A stretch of DNA of 64,000 nucleotides, from NCBI GenBank assembly GCA_949710005.1, contig OX453275.1:10909019-10973018 (forward strand), in the 5' to 3' direction. Source of the stretch: Ricordea florida (lineage: Eukaryota > Cnidaria > Anthozoa > Corallimorpharia > Ricordeidae). How positions within the stretch are numbered: the stretch's first letter is position 1; each line of letters begins with the position of its first letter. The translations under genes and the position numbers were made by a program. Shown piece after piece: positions 1 to 11,700 of the stretch. Below the pieces are notes generated by a model. It made no database searches. It had not been told where the DNA came from and saw only the letters and a program-made list of their open reading frames with translations.

Positions 1-2356
1 TTGAAGCAGTAATTTTGCAGATGACCCCCACCCCCTCCAATTTCTAATACCATAGAGATTTTTATCAGAGAGCACAAATCAAAAGAAAGAGAACTCAATT
101 TCAGATTAAAACATTATGACAAAAAAGTGTTGCTAAAATATTTCAGGTGATTCCTCTTCTCCCTAATTTTTTTTAATTTTTTGGGTTGCCCCCCTCCCCC
201 GAAAGAAAATCCCACCATCCCCCACCCTCCTCCCTCACAAAAAAAATGGCAATCATTGCATGCTGAACTTCATATGTTTGTGTTGTGACCCTATTTCAAC
301 TAAGCTGTCAGTAGCAATGTTTTTATTGTTGGACTCCTTGACTTTTACTCTTTGTTTCAATTCAGACATATCTCTTGTTTTGGACGTATCCTTTTTGATT
401 GTCATGTAAAAGCGTTAAGGTCCTTTAATCCGAGCAACATTTTCGTTCAACCTTTCGCGCAACGTTCCATTGCAAGTTGAAGAGATTTGGTATCCGTATT
501 ACCACCTACTAGAGCAACTTGTTATACAACCAAATCCAAGGTTGCAGATCGCAGGTTGCAGCAACATGTTGTGCAAAGTAGACTTGAGTATCACCTTCTG
601 CAATAAATGTTTGTTTTGTTGCTTGTATTAACACTCCCGCCCACGTAGGTGGTAAGACGGGAACAACGCCTTTCAACTTACAATGCAACAACGTTGTGCG
701 ACAAGTTGAAAGAAAAAATTTTGCTCCTATTACTGAGCCTTTATATCCACGGTAGAGAAATTTCAGTGTGGTGGTGACTTACTATTCCAAATTTCTATTG
801 CATGGATTTTTATTTTATCAGGAGCCCAGTAATGGGCTCCTGATCATTTTATTTATTTATTTATTTTTTTTTTGTAGTTGTTGCTGTTGTTGTTTTTGTC
901 GTTTTTTTGGGCTTTTATTGTCCGAGACGAAAAATAAAACTCAAAAGAAGAACCTCTGAATTGACCTCTTACTTTGTGCGTGTTGTTGGCAAAACGCAAA
1001 AAGTAGTCGGCCAATTTCCAGCCACTCTGAGTTACTCGCGATCAATAGCCCTTAAATATCGAGCGCAGTATACCAAATATTGGAATTCAATAGACAAGTC
1101 TGGATAGTCTCAGAGGGTTCAACAAACACTTACAGAAGCTCCCCTTAACTTCCCGCAGATTTCTATATGGAATGGTCCACGTCTATTAGCACTAACATGC
1201 TGAAGACAGACTGTCTTCGTTTCCTATAAACGAAATATGCCTCCAACAAGAGCCAAAGATGCAAGTGACAAACAGTCTCGTACCGAAACTAGGATGTTTT
1301 CCGTATCTGTTTACTGTTTCTTCGAGCTCAGATTGCATATTATTTCAAATATTTATTTCTAACATTGTTAGTATTCGTGCAAAACGTCCTATAGTAAATC
1401 CGGCCCTTTCGCTCGTACATAGGTGTACGGGCAATTTTTTGCCGGGGGGGGGGGGAACCATTTGCCCAAAAATTCTCGCAAGTTGCCCAAATTTTTACGA
1501 AACAGTTGAAAAGAAACGAGGGTCATATGGTGCACTAACACAGGCCTACATATGAAGTGAAAATATGAAAATGAAATGAAAATATGAAAATGAAATATGA
1601 AAAGAGAGAGAGAGAGAAACACGATTGTGGTGTAAGGTTTTTTTTTGTCTAGACTGTGCTATTGACCTCAGTTTCTGGAAAACAGCTACTCTAGGATACT
1701 GAGTGATTTGGGGGATTTACTCTAGTATAGGGTAGCAAAATTCAGCTGAACCAGCTCTGGTATAAGCTAAAGGCTCCAGGGTTCCAGCGGCACATCCCCA
1801 CTCAGAAATTCCTAAAGTACCCCCCGGGCGTTAAATCCACAAAGTACCATATTTGGAAAGCAAGAGAAACCAAATGAACCAATCAGTGGCAACAAGCTCG
1901 AAGACTGGGTCAAGAAATTTCCTACTAGTAGTTTTATGCACTGTAGTTACTCTCGATGCAAAACGCTATAAACATTTTGTTATTCAAACATTGTAATTTT
2001 ACTCTACCTTATGTTAAATATTACTGTAAATTGCATACTATGTCCGCAATAACAACTCTCTTTTTGTTTGAAAATTCTCCCAACCGGTCGTGTAGCTAAC
2101 CCTAAGTTTCTAGTGAGTTCATAATGGATGTGTATTTTGTCAATATATCTATAATTGAATGTGGCGAAATAAATAAATATGGTACTAGGTAAATGTTAAA
2201 TCCAGACAAGCTGTGAACGCGGTTTACACGTTTCAAGTCTTGTGGGTTTCTGCTATCACCCATCGATTCCTGCCTACTGTGAACTCCAGACTTGAAGCAA
2301 GACTAATCTGCAGTCAGGAGCCGATTACTAGGAGCTTCCATCTCCCATACATCCCC
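1..2356. other. Intergenic, no gene seen
   Basis: I see no coding signal. The stretch holds T-rich low complexity around 841-905, a G-tract at about 1443-1455, an AAATATG/AAATGA-type simple run at 1558-1600, and AT-rich spacer. Short open frames here have no recognisable domain. Confidence 0.6.
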
Positions 2357-2361
2357 TTGGA

Positions 2362-2668
2362 GCAAGAGAAAATGAGGAAAGAGAACATAACCCCGTCTGA
2401 TATGATAAGAGGACATAATCTATTTTTAGCGCGGAATCTATTTGTATCTCGTTCAATGGCTGCGCGGTTTCCCAATACCGCAAGTGGAAAGTCGAGGTCG
2501 AGTGAAACATGATCCCCATGGCACATTGAAGTTACAACCACGTGATGAGAAGGACATCAGCCATTGGTCAGTTAAAGTAGTTTGAGGATCTAAAAATAGA
2601 TTCTGTCCCCTTATCATAGTAAGAGAGCCCAGTATGGAAGGTGCGTTCTCTTACCTCATTTCTCTTGC
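2362..2668. mobile_element. MITE copy A, GCAAGAGAAA-type TIRs, 5-bp TSD
   Basis: Inverted arms begin GCAAGAGAAAATGAGGAAAG and end with the reverse complement. The element is flanked by TTGGA on both sides (2357-2361 and 2669-2673). Both arms carry a TGATATGATAAG/CTTATCATA core and a TCTATTTTTAG/CTAAAAATAGA motif. A second copy lies at 52979-53226. There is no transposase, so it is non-autonomous. The superfamily is unresolved. Confidence 0.75.
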
Positions 2669-2819
2669 TTGGAGTCAACCCTTACTGTTGAAAAGTTGTT
2701 TGTAGAAATGGTTTTCGGGGCAAAATTGTCAATGCGTAATAACTAATCAACCAATCAGAGCGCAGTTCAGTCATGCTCATCTACATATTTTGTTTTTCTG
2801 AAGAACTTTTGACAACAAT

Positions 2820-2865
2820 GGCAGAAAGCGTGGTAAGGGGGGGGTGGGGGGGGGTGGGGGTGGGC
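2820..2865. repeat. G-tract (GGGGTGGGGG) low-complexity run
   Basis: Near-pure G/T run with several runs of seven or more G. It could form G-quadruplex DNA. No other function is visible. Confidence 0.6.
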
Positions 2866-2962
2866 GCGTTATGCAGACGTCCTCGGAAACAATGTATTTT
2901 CGCGGGAAAGCCTGTTCCAAAAATAATTCTTTACGGGAAAGGGTTGATTTAAGGGTACAGCA

Positions 2963-3121
2963 CATATGGGCATATAATTCATGGTAGGCCGCCATATAGT
3001 CACCAAATATAGTGTTTGTAGGGGTATGCAAGGGTTTACAAAGGTATATCCTTGTAAACCCTTGTATACCCCTGTAAACTGACTATATGGTGGCCTACCA
3101 TGAATTACATGCCCACATATG
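2963..3121. mobile_element. Foldback/palindromic MITE
   Basis: The two halves are near-perfect reverse complements: the left arm carries TTCATGGTAGGCC and AAGGGTTTACAA, and the right arm carries GGCCTACCATGAA and TTGTAAACCCTT. The centre is at about 3049. A transcript would fold into a long hairpin. No open frame explains it. Confidence 0.75.
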
Positions 3122-3838
3122 GAGTCTCTAAGTAATCGGCTCCTGCCTGCAGTGGAACGCATGTTTGAAAATAACAAATATATGGAACCCTGAATAGTAT
3201 CAGTATAGTTCCAAGTAATATTTACTAGGTAATATTTTCAGTGTAAGGAGTCTGTATATCGATCTCTTCTGGCAGTGACAGCATATTAATGTTTACCTTC
3301 CCATTCGTTGTCTAGACAGCCAAAATTTGTTAGGGGTAGGAGGGGAAGGAGAGGAGATTTTCCAGTTGTCGTTGACTCCTTCATTGGCTGTTTCGAGGTT
3401 GCACGGAAGATTGGGTCGAATTTTGAGCGAGATGCAATATGGGACTGTCTTGGGGAACGCCGTTTATCGTTTGTTGTAGGTCGATTACGAAAAATTGATC
3501 TTAGTTCTATCGTTCAAAATGTGGGATACTTGAAAACCCGTTATTTCAACCAGATGTATGCCCAGCAAGACCAACTAAATAAATAGATGGTCTATGTCTT
3601 ATATCCAGCGCCCAGAATACTGCATTGTTAGTGAGAAAATTAAGTTCCACAGGTTTCAGTGGACAATAAAGAAAAATTGATGACCGTTGTCAAGTCAAAT
3701 GCCGCGTATCTTTTTTTGCATTTTTTGAGTTCGTTCTATTTGAGTTTTCCATTAGTCAGCAGCATATGTATCTGGCACAGGAGACATTAATAAATAAAAG
3801 GATGCCTTCTCTGATGTTTTGCCGTAAAAGGAACTGTT

Positions 3839-4000
3839 GAGGGTCTCCCAGGGGGGTCCTTGTTCCCTTGTTCCCTTCCAAAATTGCCCTATGTTCCCAT
3901 GTTCCCACACATTTTCGTAAACTGTTCCCCTAATGTTCCCTTGTTCCCTTCGATATTTTGCCAATGTTCCCTTGTTCCCCAAAACCCCTGGGAGACCCTT
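3839..4000. mobile_element. Small TIR element filled with GTTCCCTT repeats
   Basis: Ends are inverted (AGGGTCTCCCAGGGG at 3840-3854, CCCCTGGGAGACCCT at 3985-3999). The interior is a degenerate tandem array of TTCCCTTGTTCCC and TTCCCATGTTCCC units. ACTGTT flanks both sides (3833-3838 and 4001-4006), suggesting a 6-bp target duplication. Confidence 0.6.
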
Positions 4001-4347
4001 ACTGTTCGTACATTTTGCTTCAGTTCGGTCAATTATTTTTCTCAAAAGAACAACTTTTGGGTCCGAGGGAAAAACTTCCTTATAAGAAGTGAGTGGGAAT
4101 GTGCCTCAAGATGGGGTCGCATTTTCACGACTAAATTGACTAGAATGGAGTAGCATTTTAAATAGAGTTAATTACTAGAATGAGGTTGCACATTTTCGGA
4201 TTTTCGGGGTAAGAAATTCTAGTACGTAGAGATTCATAGTGGTCTCGGTCAAAAAGTTCAGAAAGTTGTTGTTTACCAAATGTAATAATCAGTTCGCATT
4301 ACATTCCGTTCTTGAAACCACAACTGAAATATTGGTTAGTGAATCAT

Positions 4348-4438
4348 GTAAGTCTTTACAAAATATCCCTAGATCTCCTCGGCGGGAGGGGGGGGGAGGG
4401 GTAATCAGAAGATATCGGGATATTTTGTAAAGGCTTAC
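4348..4438. repeat. Short TIR repeat around a G-rich core
   Basis: A 22-bp arm starting GTAAGTCTTTACAAAATATC (4348-4369) is inverted at 4417-4438 with one mismatch. The core is GGCGGGAGGGGGGGGG. It is MITE-like and 91 bp long. Confidence 0.55.
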
Positions 4439-5640
4439 GAAATATTAACCGCAGTTACACAGTAGCACAAAACCACCGGTCCAGAGCAAAGTCCTCCTAA
4501 ACATTCGTGCTACGGTTCTTATTCCCAAAGGTGAGTAACGTGGGGTCTATAACTGGCCAAGCAAAAGTTAACCCAAGTGACTCCCCACCCCCACCCCTAC
4601 CCCCAAGGGCTTTAGGGAGGCGAACTTCCAATTTTCCGATCCACAGTACACTTTCCGAACAGTTAGCTTATGGCTTTCAGTGTTTGTTGTCTACGGAAGA
4701 ATAATGCGAAAATTGAACCCTAAGCCAAGTATGGAACTTCAGAATGCGCATCCGAGCCAAATGATATCGTCATGCCCACTTTTGATATACAGAGGGCTGA
4801 GGCGTGTTGCCAGTTCCCATGGATGCGATACCTGACACGATGACCCTTCGATTACCAGATCGGACGTGCTACCGGCAGTGCTAACATGACTTGCTTTCCG
4901 AACAGCAGAACCCGCGCGGGTCCCTGTTGAGAGAAATTTACAGAGTATGCCTTTGCTCAAAGGCCTGCTCTTGATTGAGCTTTTTCTCTCTGTTTGATGT
5001 TACCCTCAAAAAATGAATAAGTTCAGGCATTGGTGGAGAAAGATCGCAAATTTATAGTGAAAAAAAAACAGCAACAACCTTGTAGTTCGTAAAAGCGGCT
5101 CATGTTCCCTAGATGCTCTGATTACGCAGGTCAAGTAACATATTTTGACCTCGCAAATCAACCATAGTTATTAAAGACACGTTCTATTTTCGTAGCAATT
5201 TTGGATTTGAGCATGGAAAAACACAACTTCTCTTGAAAATATACACGCAAACATTTCAACATAATGATTGCCAGTGAAGTCCCAAACAATGCAAAGTTGA
5301 CACTGAAGTGATTTTGTCTGCAGTTTGGAATAGATAGGCAGCCACATTTGTAGACTTTTCAGACATTAAATTGCATTTTCCTCTTCCTCCCCCCTTCCTG
5401 TCTACGTGCTTCTGCAGTTTATTTAATCTTTAAAAAATTCATCAGTGCTTATGCATTGCAACTTGCGCTTGAAATCTTTTTATTATTTAAGTTTTAGCAC
5501 TCTTTCCTTCAGGCTTCTGGCCACCCGATCACCAAACTAACACTAACAGTTACTAAGACAACCACAACAGCTAATAAACGTGTGTAAACGTTGAGGGATA
5601 ATTTAAATACCAATTAACTGAGAAAAGGTAGAGTCGGGGA
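4439..5640. other. Intergenic, no gene seen
   Basis: AT-rich sequence upstream of CECR2 with no recognisable coding region. Scattered short open frames lack domain similarity or codon bias I could recognise. Confidence 0.55.
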
Positions 5641-5787
5641 GAGACGATGAAAAATCAATGGGGGCTGTTTTCTTTGTAGTCTCTCGTCCCAGACCCCTGT
5701 AGGTGTGGTCCTTGGGGAAAATCCCGGATGTTGCCGGCTTCATCTTGTGTCGTCATTGTACTGAGTCGGCCATCTGTTTTGGGTGAC
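5641..5787 (+). promoter_or_regulatory. Probable CECR2 5' UTR / promoter-proximal region
   Basis: Lies directly upstream of the inferred CECR2 start. It contains GGCCATCT at 5768-5775, the reverse of a YY1-like AGATGGCC site, and a tiny upstream open frame ATG..TAG at 5647-5679. The transcription start is not visible from sequence, so this is positional inference. Confidence 0.35.
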
Positions 5788-5794
5788 ATGGAAG
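5788..5794 (+). CDS. CECR2: CECR2 exon 1 coding part (7 nt)
   Basis: ATGGAAG followed by GTATAG. Splicing in phase 1 to exon 2 completes a GAG codon and gives [11 protein letters not shown], matching the start of the family. The ATG is the only in-frame start that joins this way. Confidence 0.75.
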
Positions 5795-8700
5795 GTATAG
5801 CTGAACGCCATCGTAAATTTACTTTCTTCGCTCTTTAGAGGATTGTCTGAGTTCCTTTTGGACAGTTGAAATGTTCATCTTATCGCATTTTTCTGGGTTG
5901 CAGAGATCCGAAATTGGTGGGAGGTTCCAAGCATAGCACACTTCTGTTCGCTGTTCCGCGCCGCTTTCGGATTGACTGACTTCGAGATCGAGGTACTGAA
6001 TCTCTTCGTTTTCTTCTAGGCTTGGTTTCTCGGGTTCTTCTCATTAGGTTAGGGGAACAAAATTTCCAAAAGCTGTTTATTTCGTTCTGTTTCACTCATA
6101 AGCCTTTGACCTTTCTTCGCGTAAACTATTTCGTGCATTGTTTATTTTAAATTTGAATTTACGGACCAAGAAACTGGTAACGTGATTGTAAGTTAAGATG
6201 GACTTATCAGTTCTTCTTTCGGCGTCGTTTTGGTTGATAAAAGTGGGCTTTATGTTGTTTTCCAGGATTTAGAAGATGCTCTTCTTATCGATGGATCAAG
6301 TGAAGAGGGAAATAACCGATTTTTGGCCGATCTTCACGCTCGATTGTTGCGGGGATTGTATGGAATAAAAGAGATAACGTAAGACACTTTCGATCCAACG
6401 TCCTCCTTTGTCTTTTTATTTTCATTACAACCGTTTCCTCGTAATATAGCTTTGAAGATGTCTTAACTATTCATTGAGCAATTTTGCTAATGTCATGTTT
6501 GCGACGTAAAAAGTTATTCTTTTCATGTCTTTCATTTGAATGTTTCAAATTCATGTCGCCAGTGCTTGCGAGCTTGCCTCATGGTAATTTGCCTCATTGT
6601 CTAATAATGTAAGTCGTGTCCTCTAAAATAAAATTACCGGGAATTCGGAGCTGTGTAAATATTTTTTCTTCGTTGTCAATTTCGGCCTTTGAGTCATACG
6701 TCTTTGTGAAATCGACAATGTAGTTTTTGGTTGGCTTGTTTTGGATGACAGGTTAGTTCGAGCGTTTATAACTTTATTTGGCAAGGTTTTGCGCACTAGT
6801 TTTCCTTTCAGTCGACGAAGTGTGCTGTTTTTCAACGATCTTTAAAGTATTTATCCGTTTGCATTGGTTTGTTTCCGCGTCGCGTTTTCTTTTGGGAGGG
6901 AAATCGAGCGATCGTGTGTCATTTTGCGATGTTGGACTCATTCGCGACCATTCTCGTCATTTCCTCTAGGAAAGAAGCAAGCTGTCTCAAATTTGTCACA
7001 CTAGTGGAATATCTCGTAAACTTTGTCTTCAACTGTCTTTTCTTTATTGGCCAAATTTCCTTGATGGTTGAGTTTTATGGTTGTTGATGTGAGAAAGCGA
7101 AAGAACCTGTGATTTGATATTCAGTTGTCGCTTGACGTGTGAAATATTTATTGAAGGATCCTATTGAAAATTTATATCTGCTCGTCGTTATTGGGTTTGC
7201 TTGGGAACGTTGAGTTATATTTAGAGATTTGCGGTAGAAATAAGAAATTTGTTTTCCTACAGTCAATTTTGACCGCTACAGTACACGTTATTTGTAAATT
7301 TTATATTGTTCGTTTCCCCTTTCATGCGTTATGTCGTGACATTTGCCATGTTGATTTTCAGGGCCGAGAACTTTGAGCCGTACCTTTCCCAAGTTTTGAA
7401 AATACGTTGGGTAGACGAACTTGGAAAGAAAAATCCCCTTGCCGACAGAGAATACAGGTGAGACATACTTATGCAAGAAAATATTAGTCGGGTTTGTCAG
7501 CCTTTTGTTGATTTGGCTCAGCGCATGTGGTAGACAAGGCACTATTGTTTATGCCAAGGAAATACGATTAGACAGGTACACACGCGGCGTTAAAATAACT
7601 GGGAAGACATCCAAACTTCTACCTAATATTTCCTTTTTGCGCCGATAGTTGGTTGAAATTAGCAGTTTAGAATTTAAAATAGGTTGTTGCGATCGATGAT
7701 TAAAGTCCTTGTGGTATTAACAATGTTCTTTGGAAGCACTTGTGGTTAAAGTTCTTTGTCTTTTAAGCCGTGTGAAGTTTCTACAAGTGCAGATTCCTTC
7801 CCAAAACGAAGTCAACTGGCTAACGGCGCCAGTCAATGTTACTTTGGTCCGTTAGCTGCGTTTTCAGAAATTATGTTATATTGTCAGACAGACAGTATTT
7901 CGAAGAGGTTTCAGCATGCAGTGAGAATGTACTGTTATTAAGTTCTGAAACCTGATTCAAATTTACATTTTGTTTTACATTGTAACTTGCGGTTTCCAAT
8001 TATTTTTGGTTTTTAAGGAAACTATCTGTGTTTTTCATTTCTTGTCATCCTTAATAGTCAGCATCACTAATTTGTTAAGAGGACTATTTTGTAATTTGTG
8101 AAATACTTATGTGTAATTCTAATTGCAGTGTTTATTTAAGATATCAGGATGTCAATCTAGTTTGCTTTATTTGTTGACCTTCACTGACAGTTTTTAGGGT
8201 TATGTATTATACCTGTGAATTTGGGTGATAGCTGTACAGTTTGCAATTCAGCAGCTCTTTTTGTGTGGCTTTAACTCTGTTTTACAAACCCTAATTTCCA
8301 TCTTCAAAAAAGTTATTGTTGCATCTAGACATTGTTTTAATGTATGGTTGAAGAAAAATAGACTTGTCCAAATTCTTGTAACTACAATTGACCTTGTTTG
8401 ACATTGCATTTATGTCAAGTCTTTATCATGTTATGCCATGGCTATCAAAGACAAATTTGTAACTAACAGGTCAGCTGTACTGTAGTTGCCTCATTGTTAA
8501 AATAAAATATAATCACTTTGATTAACAGATTTGAATAACTGGTCCCATTACCTTTTCTATCCATGAACTTTTGTGGAAAAAAACTATTGTTGTGTTGACG
8601 TTTTACTGTCAGATATCAAGTTGCTATTAAGATTTTCTAATACACACGCATTAACTTTTACTGAAAAGTTTCTTTTTCTTGTAGCAAACTTACAACAAGA

Positions 8701-11700
8701 GAAAAGGTTGAAGTTCTCCATGACCTCTGTGACTTTAGATTAGATGTAGAAGATGTTCCTGAGTTGTTAAAGGTACATGTATTTAGTCAACCAAATGTTT
8801 CTCTTGTCTGCACGCTGCATTCGTTGGCATAATTCAGATCTGGATTTGTGATTCACAATTACTCAGACCATGATGCATCAAAAGAAACAATGAATCCACT
8901 CTGGGCAAGGATTTATCAGTTTCTTTGATGAACCATGATCTGTCTGATCCAAATCCAGATCTGAATTGCAACAAACAGGTTGTTCACTAGGCATCGTAGA
9001 TCAGAGAATTATCCGGCTACTACAAAGAATTCTTTGGTCAAATTTATATGGCCTGAGCTAGTTTTGGAGCGCTTTTAAGATAATTATTCTCCTGTTACTT
9101 TACACAATTCTCCTACTACTAAAATTCTTATTGAAAACCCTTAACAAAGGAATGCACCCTTACACAAGATGATGTAATTTTATAAAGTGTTCAGAAACCA
9201 AGGTAAATGGCAAGTGGTTGCAGTGCAAAGTTTAAAACAGTTTTGTCATGATCTCGGTTTTTGAGACGATAGACCTAACACTTTTCCTGCAACAGGGAGT
9301 AAAAAGTGCATGCTAGAAGTTTACTGGACACTTCAGTTGGAGCTTTTGCTCCCTTTTTGTGATTCACCAGATGAGTCCTGCTCCAAATGTTGTCCTCTAA
9401 ATGTTACAGCTACTTTATTTATGATGAGCATGTAAGAATTCACACGTTTGTTAACAAAGAGGCAAATAAGCATGTGTTTAGCAATGAAAAGTTGACTGTT
9501 TTAGTTTTGCCCTAGAACTTCAAAGGTGTACTCTAAGTGTTCCTACGTAATTCTGGTTCATTTAGTTCCGTGCTGTTTGAAAGACAGATCTATATAAACA
9601 AGACACAAAAACAGTACAAAATGATTATTCCCAAAGGAATTTTCTTACATGAAATAAAATGTGAAACTTATCAGGTCCCCAAATGGAAACCCATGTGGAT
9701 ATGTTAGTTGAATACAACTAAAAGACTGGGATAAGAAATCATCCAAGAATTCAATCTGTGGTCACTACATGTATTTGAGAAGTGAACAAACTGGTTCGAC
9801 TGGAGAACTTCTTTCTCCATATATGATGAACATTGCGTTAGTGTTGTACATGCTCAGGGCTTGTGTTTGTCCTCACTGTTTGACCCCTGACTTTGACTCA
9901 GACATGGAAATCGCACATACCAAAAAAAACATGGCTATATTTGACTATGACAAAAAAAGAAGAAACAATGCAAATGAATTCAAGAATTCAACATAAACAA
10001 TTCAGTTGATTCAATCGACAAGGTGCCCGCAGTTGTAAACGCACTCTGTGCAAATATTCACCTTTTCAGTACACACAGAAACGGGGTTAAAGAGGATTGA
10101 ATCTCACGCTGGGCCATGTTTTACTTTTGCTCCAAGTTCCATGCCGTAGGTTAAACAAGCTTGAGTTTTGCTTCTTGACATCGAGTCTGAACTCTGAAAT
10201 GTAATTTGCCACACATGAATTCTACATTGCTTGGTGGCACAGTGGTATCGCACTTGCCCCTCAATCTGATGTTTCGCGAGGGCTCAAAGTCAAATCTTGG
10301 AATACACAAACATATTTTGACATATATTTGAATACACAAACATATTGTGCTTGCCTTTGGCATCCTGTGTAAAACTAATTTTTGTGGTATACTGAGTGGT
10401 GGCCAATTGATGTGTGATATCACTGATGCAGTAGGGTTTTGTTAATTCACTGCCATTTGTTATACCACTCTATTTTATGTAAGAAAAAGAATATTGCATT
10501 TCCTGTTGGTGATGAAAGATTTGTCTTGTCTTGATGAAAAATAAATATGAAAAACTAGAAGGAAACTTTTGCATTTCCACAAGGCCATTTGGTGTCTTCT
10601 ATATATCACTTTATTGATCTTTTTCTCTTGCTAACAGGGACTTGATGCAGACAGCTTACGAGTAGAGCCCTTGGGATTTGATGCTGAAGGGAGTACCTAT
10701 TGGTACTTCTATGGTACAAGGTTGTACCAGGAAGAGAAACCTCCAGAAAAGGGTGAAAAACCAAAAAAGAAATCTAAAAAGAAGAAAAAGATTGAGGCCA
10801 AGAACAAGAAAAAGAAAGGAAAATTGAAGAAGAAAAAGAAAAGCAAAGTATCATCCTCTGACTCTGAACCAGAGACGGACTCAAGGTACAGGCACCTTGT
10901 GTGTGATTATTATAATATATCTTAGTGATATCAGTGCACCATAAAGAATGCAGAAAACAAGAATATGTAACAATTGTTTTTCTGTGAAATTAAGGTGAAT
11001 AGTGGTAGAATATTCACTGAGCTGCAAATACATGTACCTCTGAAGCCACTGCTCACTGAGGTAGAAGAGAATTTAATAATATGTGACCCTCCATGGGATT
11101 TCAGGGAACAAGGTGAACACACACTCATTGTGGACATGACATGCTTAATGTGTTCTTATGCACATAAAAACAGTTGATTTTAGTTAGCGTGTTCCAAGCC
11201 ATTGTTTTTGTACTGTTTCTTTGTTTTTTTAACCCTTTCACTTCCAGAGTGACTTTATAGATTTTACTCTGTCTAACGCCAGATGATTTCACTCGTCATA
11301 TGGGGACCCTTGGGAGTAACCTGCGATCAGGCGATTTTTTTTTGGTTTTTGGTTTTTTGTTTTTTTGGCGGGGGAAAAAAAAATACGCCTGATACAATTG
11401 TTTGTCAATTCGTCTGCCGCCTCCTAATTAAAGGATCTGTCAACGGGAATGTGGGCCACGTCTACAGACAAGCGTGAACCAATCAAAATTTACCGGAAGT
11501 AGCTTCGTTGTCTGAGCTGTTAAGCAGGCTTATTTTGCGTCGTGTCGTATGGCAGTTTAAGATGAGTTTTCCTAAGAAGGTGAACAAAACATGCCACTCT
11601 TGTGCGATTAATGTTTCATCTGGAGAAGGCACTGTTCCTCTCTTTAAGCCACCGAAAAACAAAGAGTTTTCCGGGAAAAGTTTTTCTAAAACTGGAACTG

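Noticed and set aside
3308-3586. 93-codon frame starting MSRQPKFVRGRRG
   Set aside because: No recognisable domain, splice context or neighbouring exons.
10225-10297. tRNA gene near GGTGGCACAGTGGTATCG
   Set aside because: Only an A-box-like match; the B box is poor and no cloverleaf can be drawn. At best a SINE relic.
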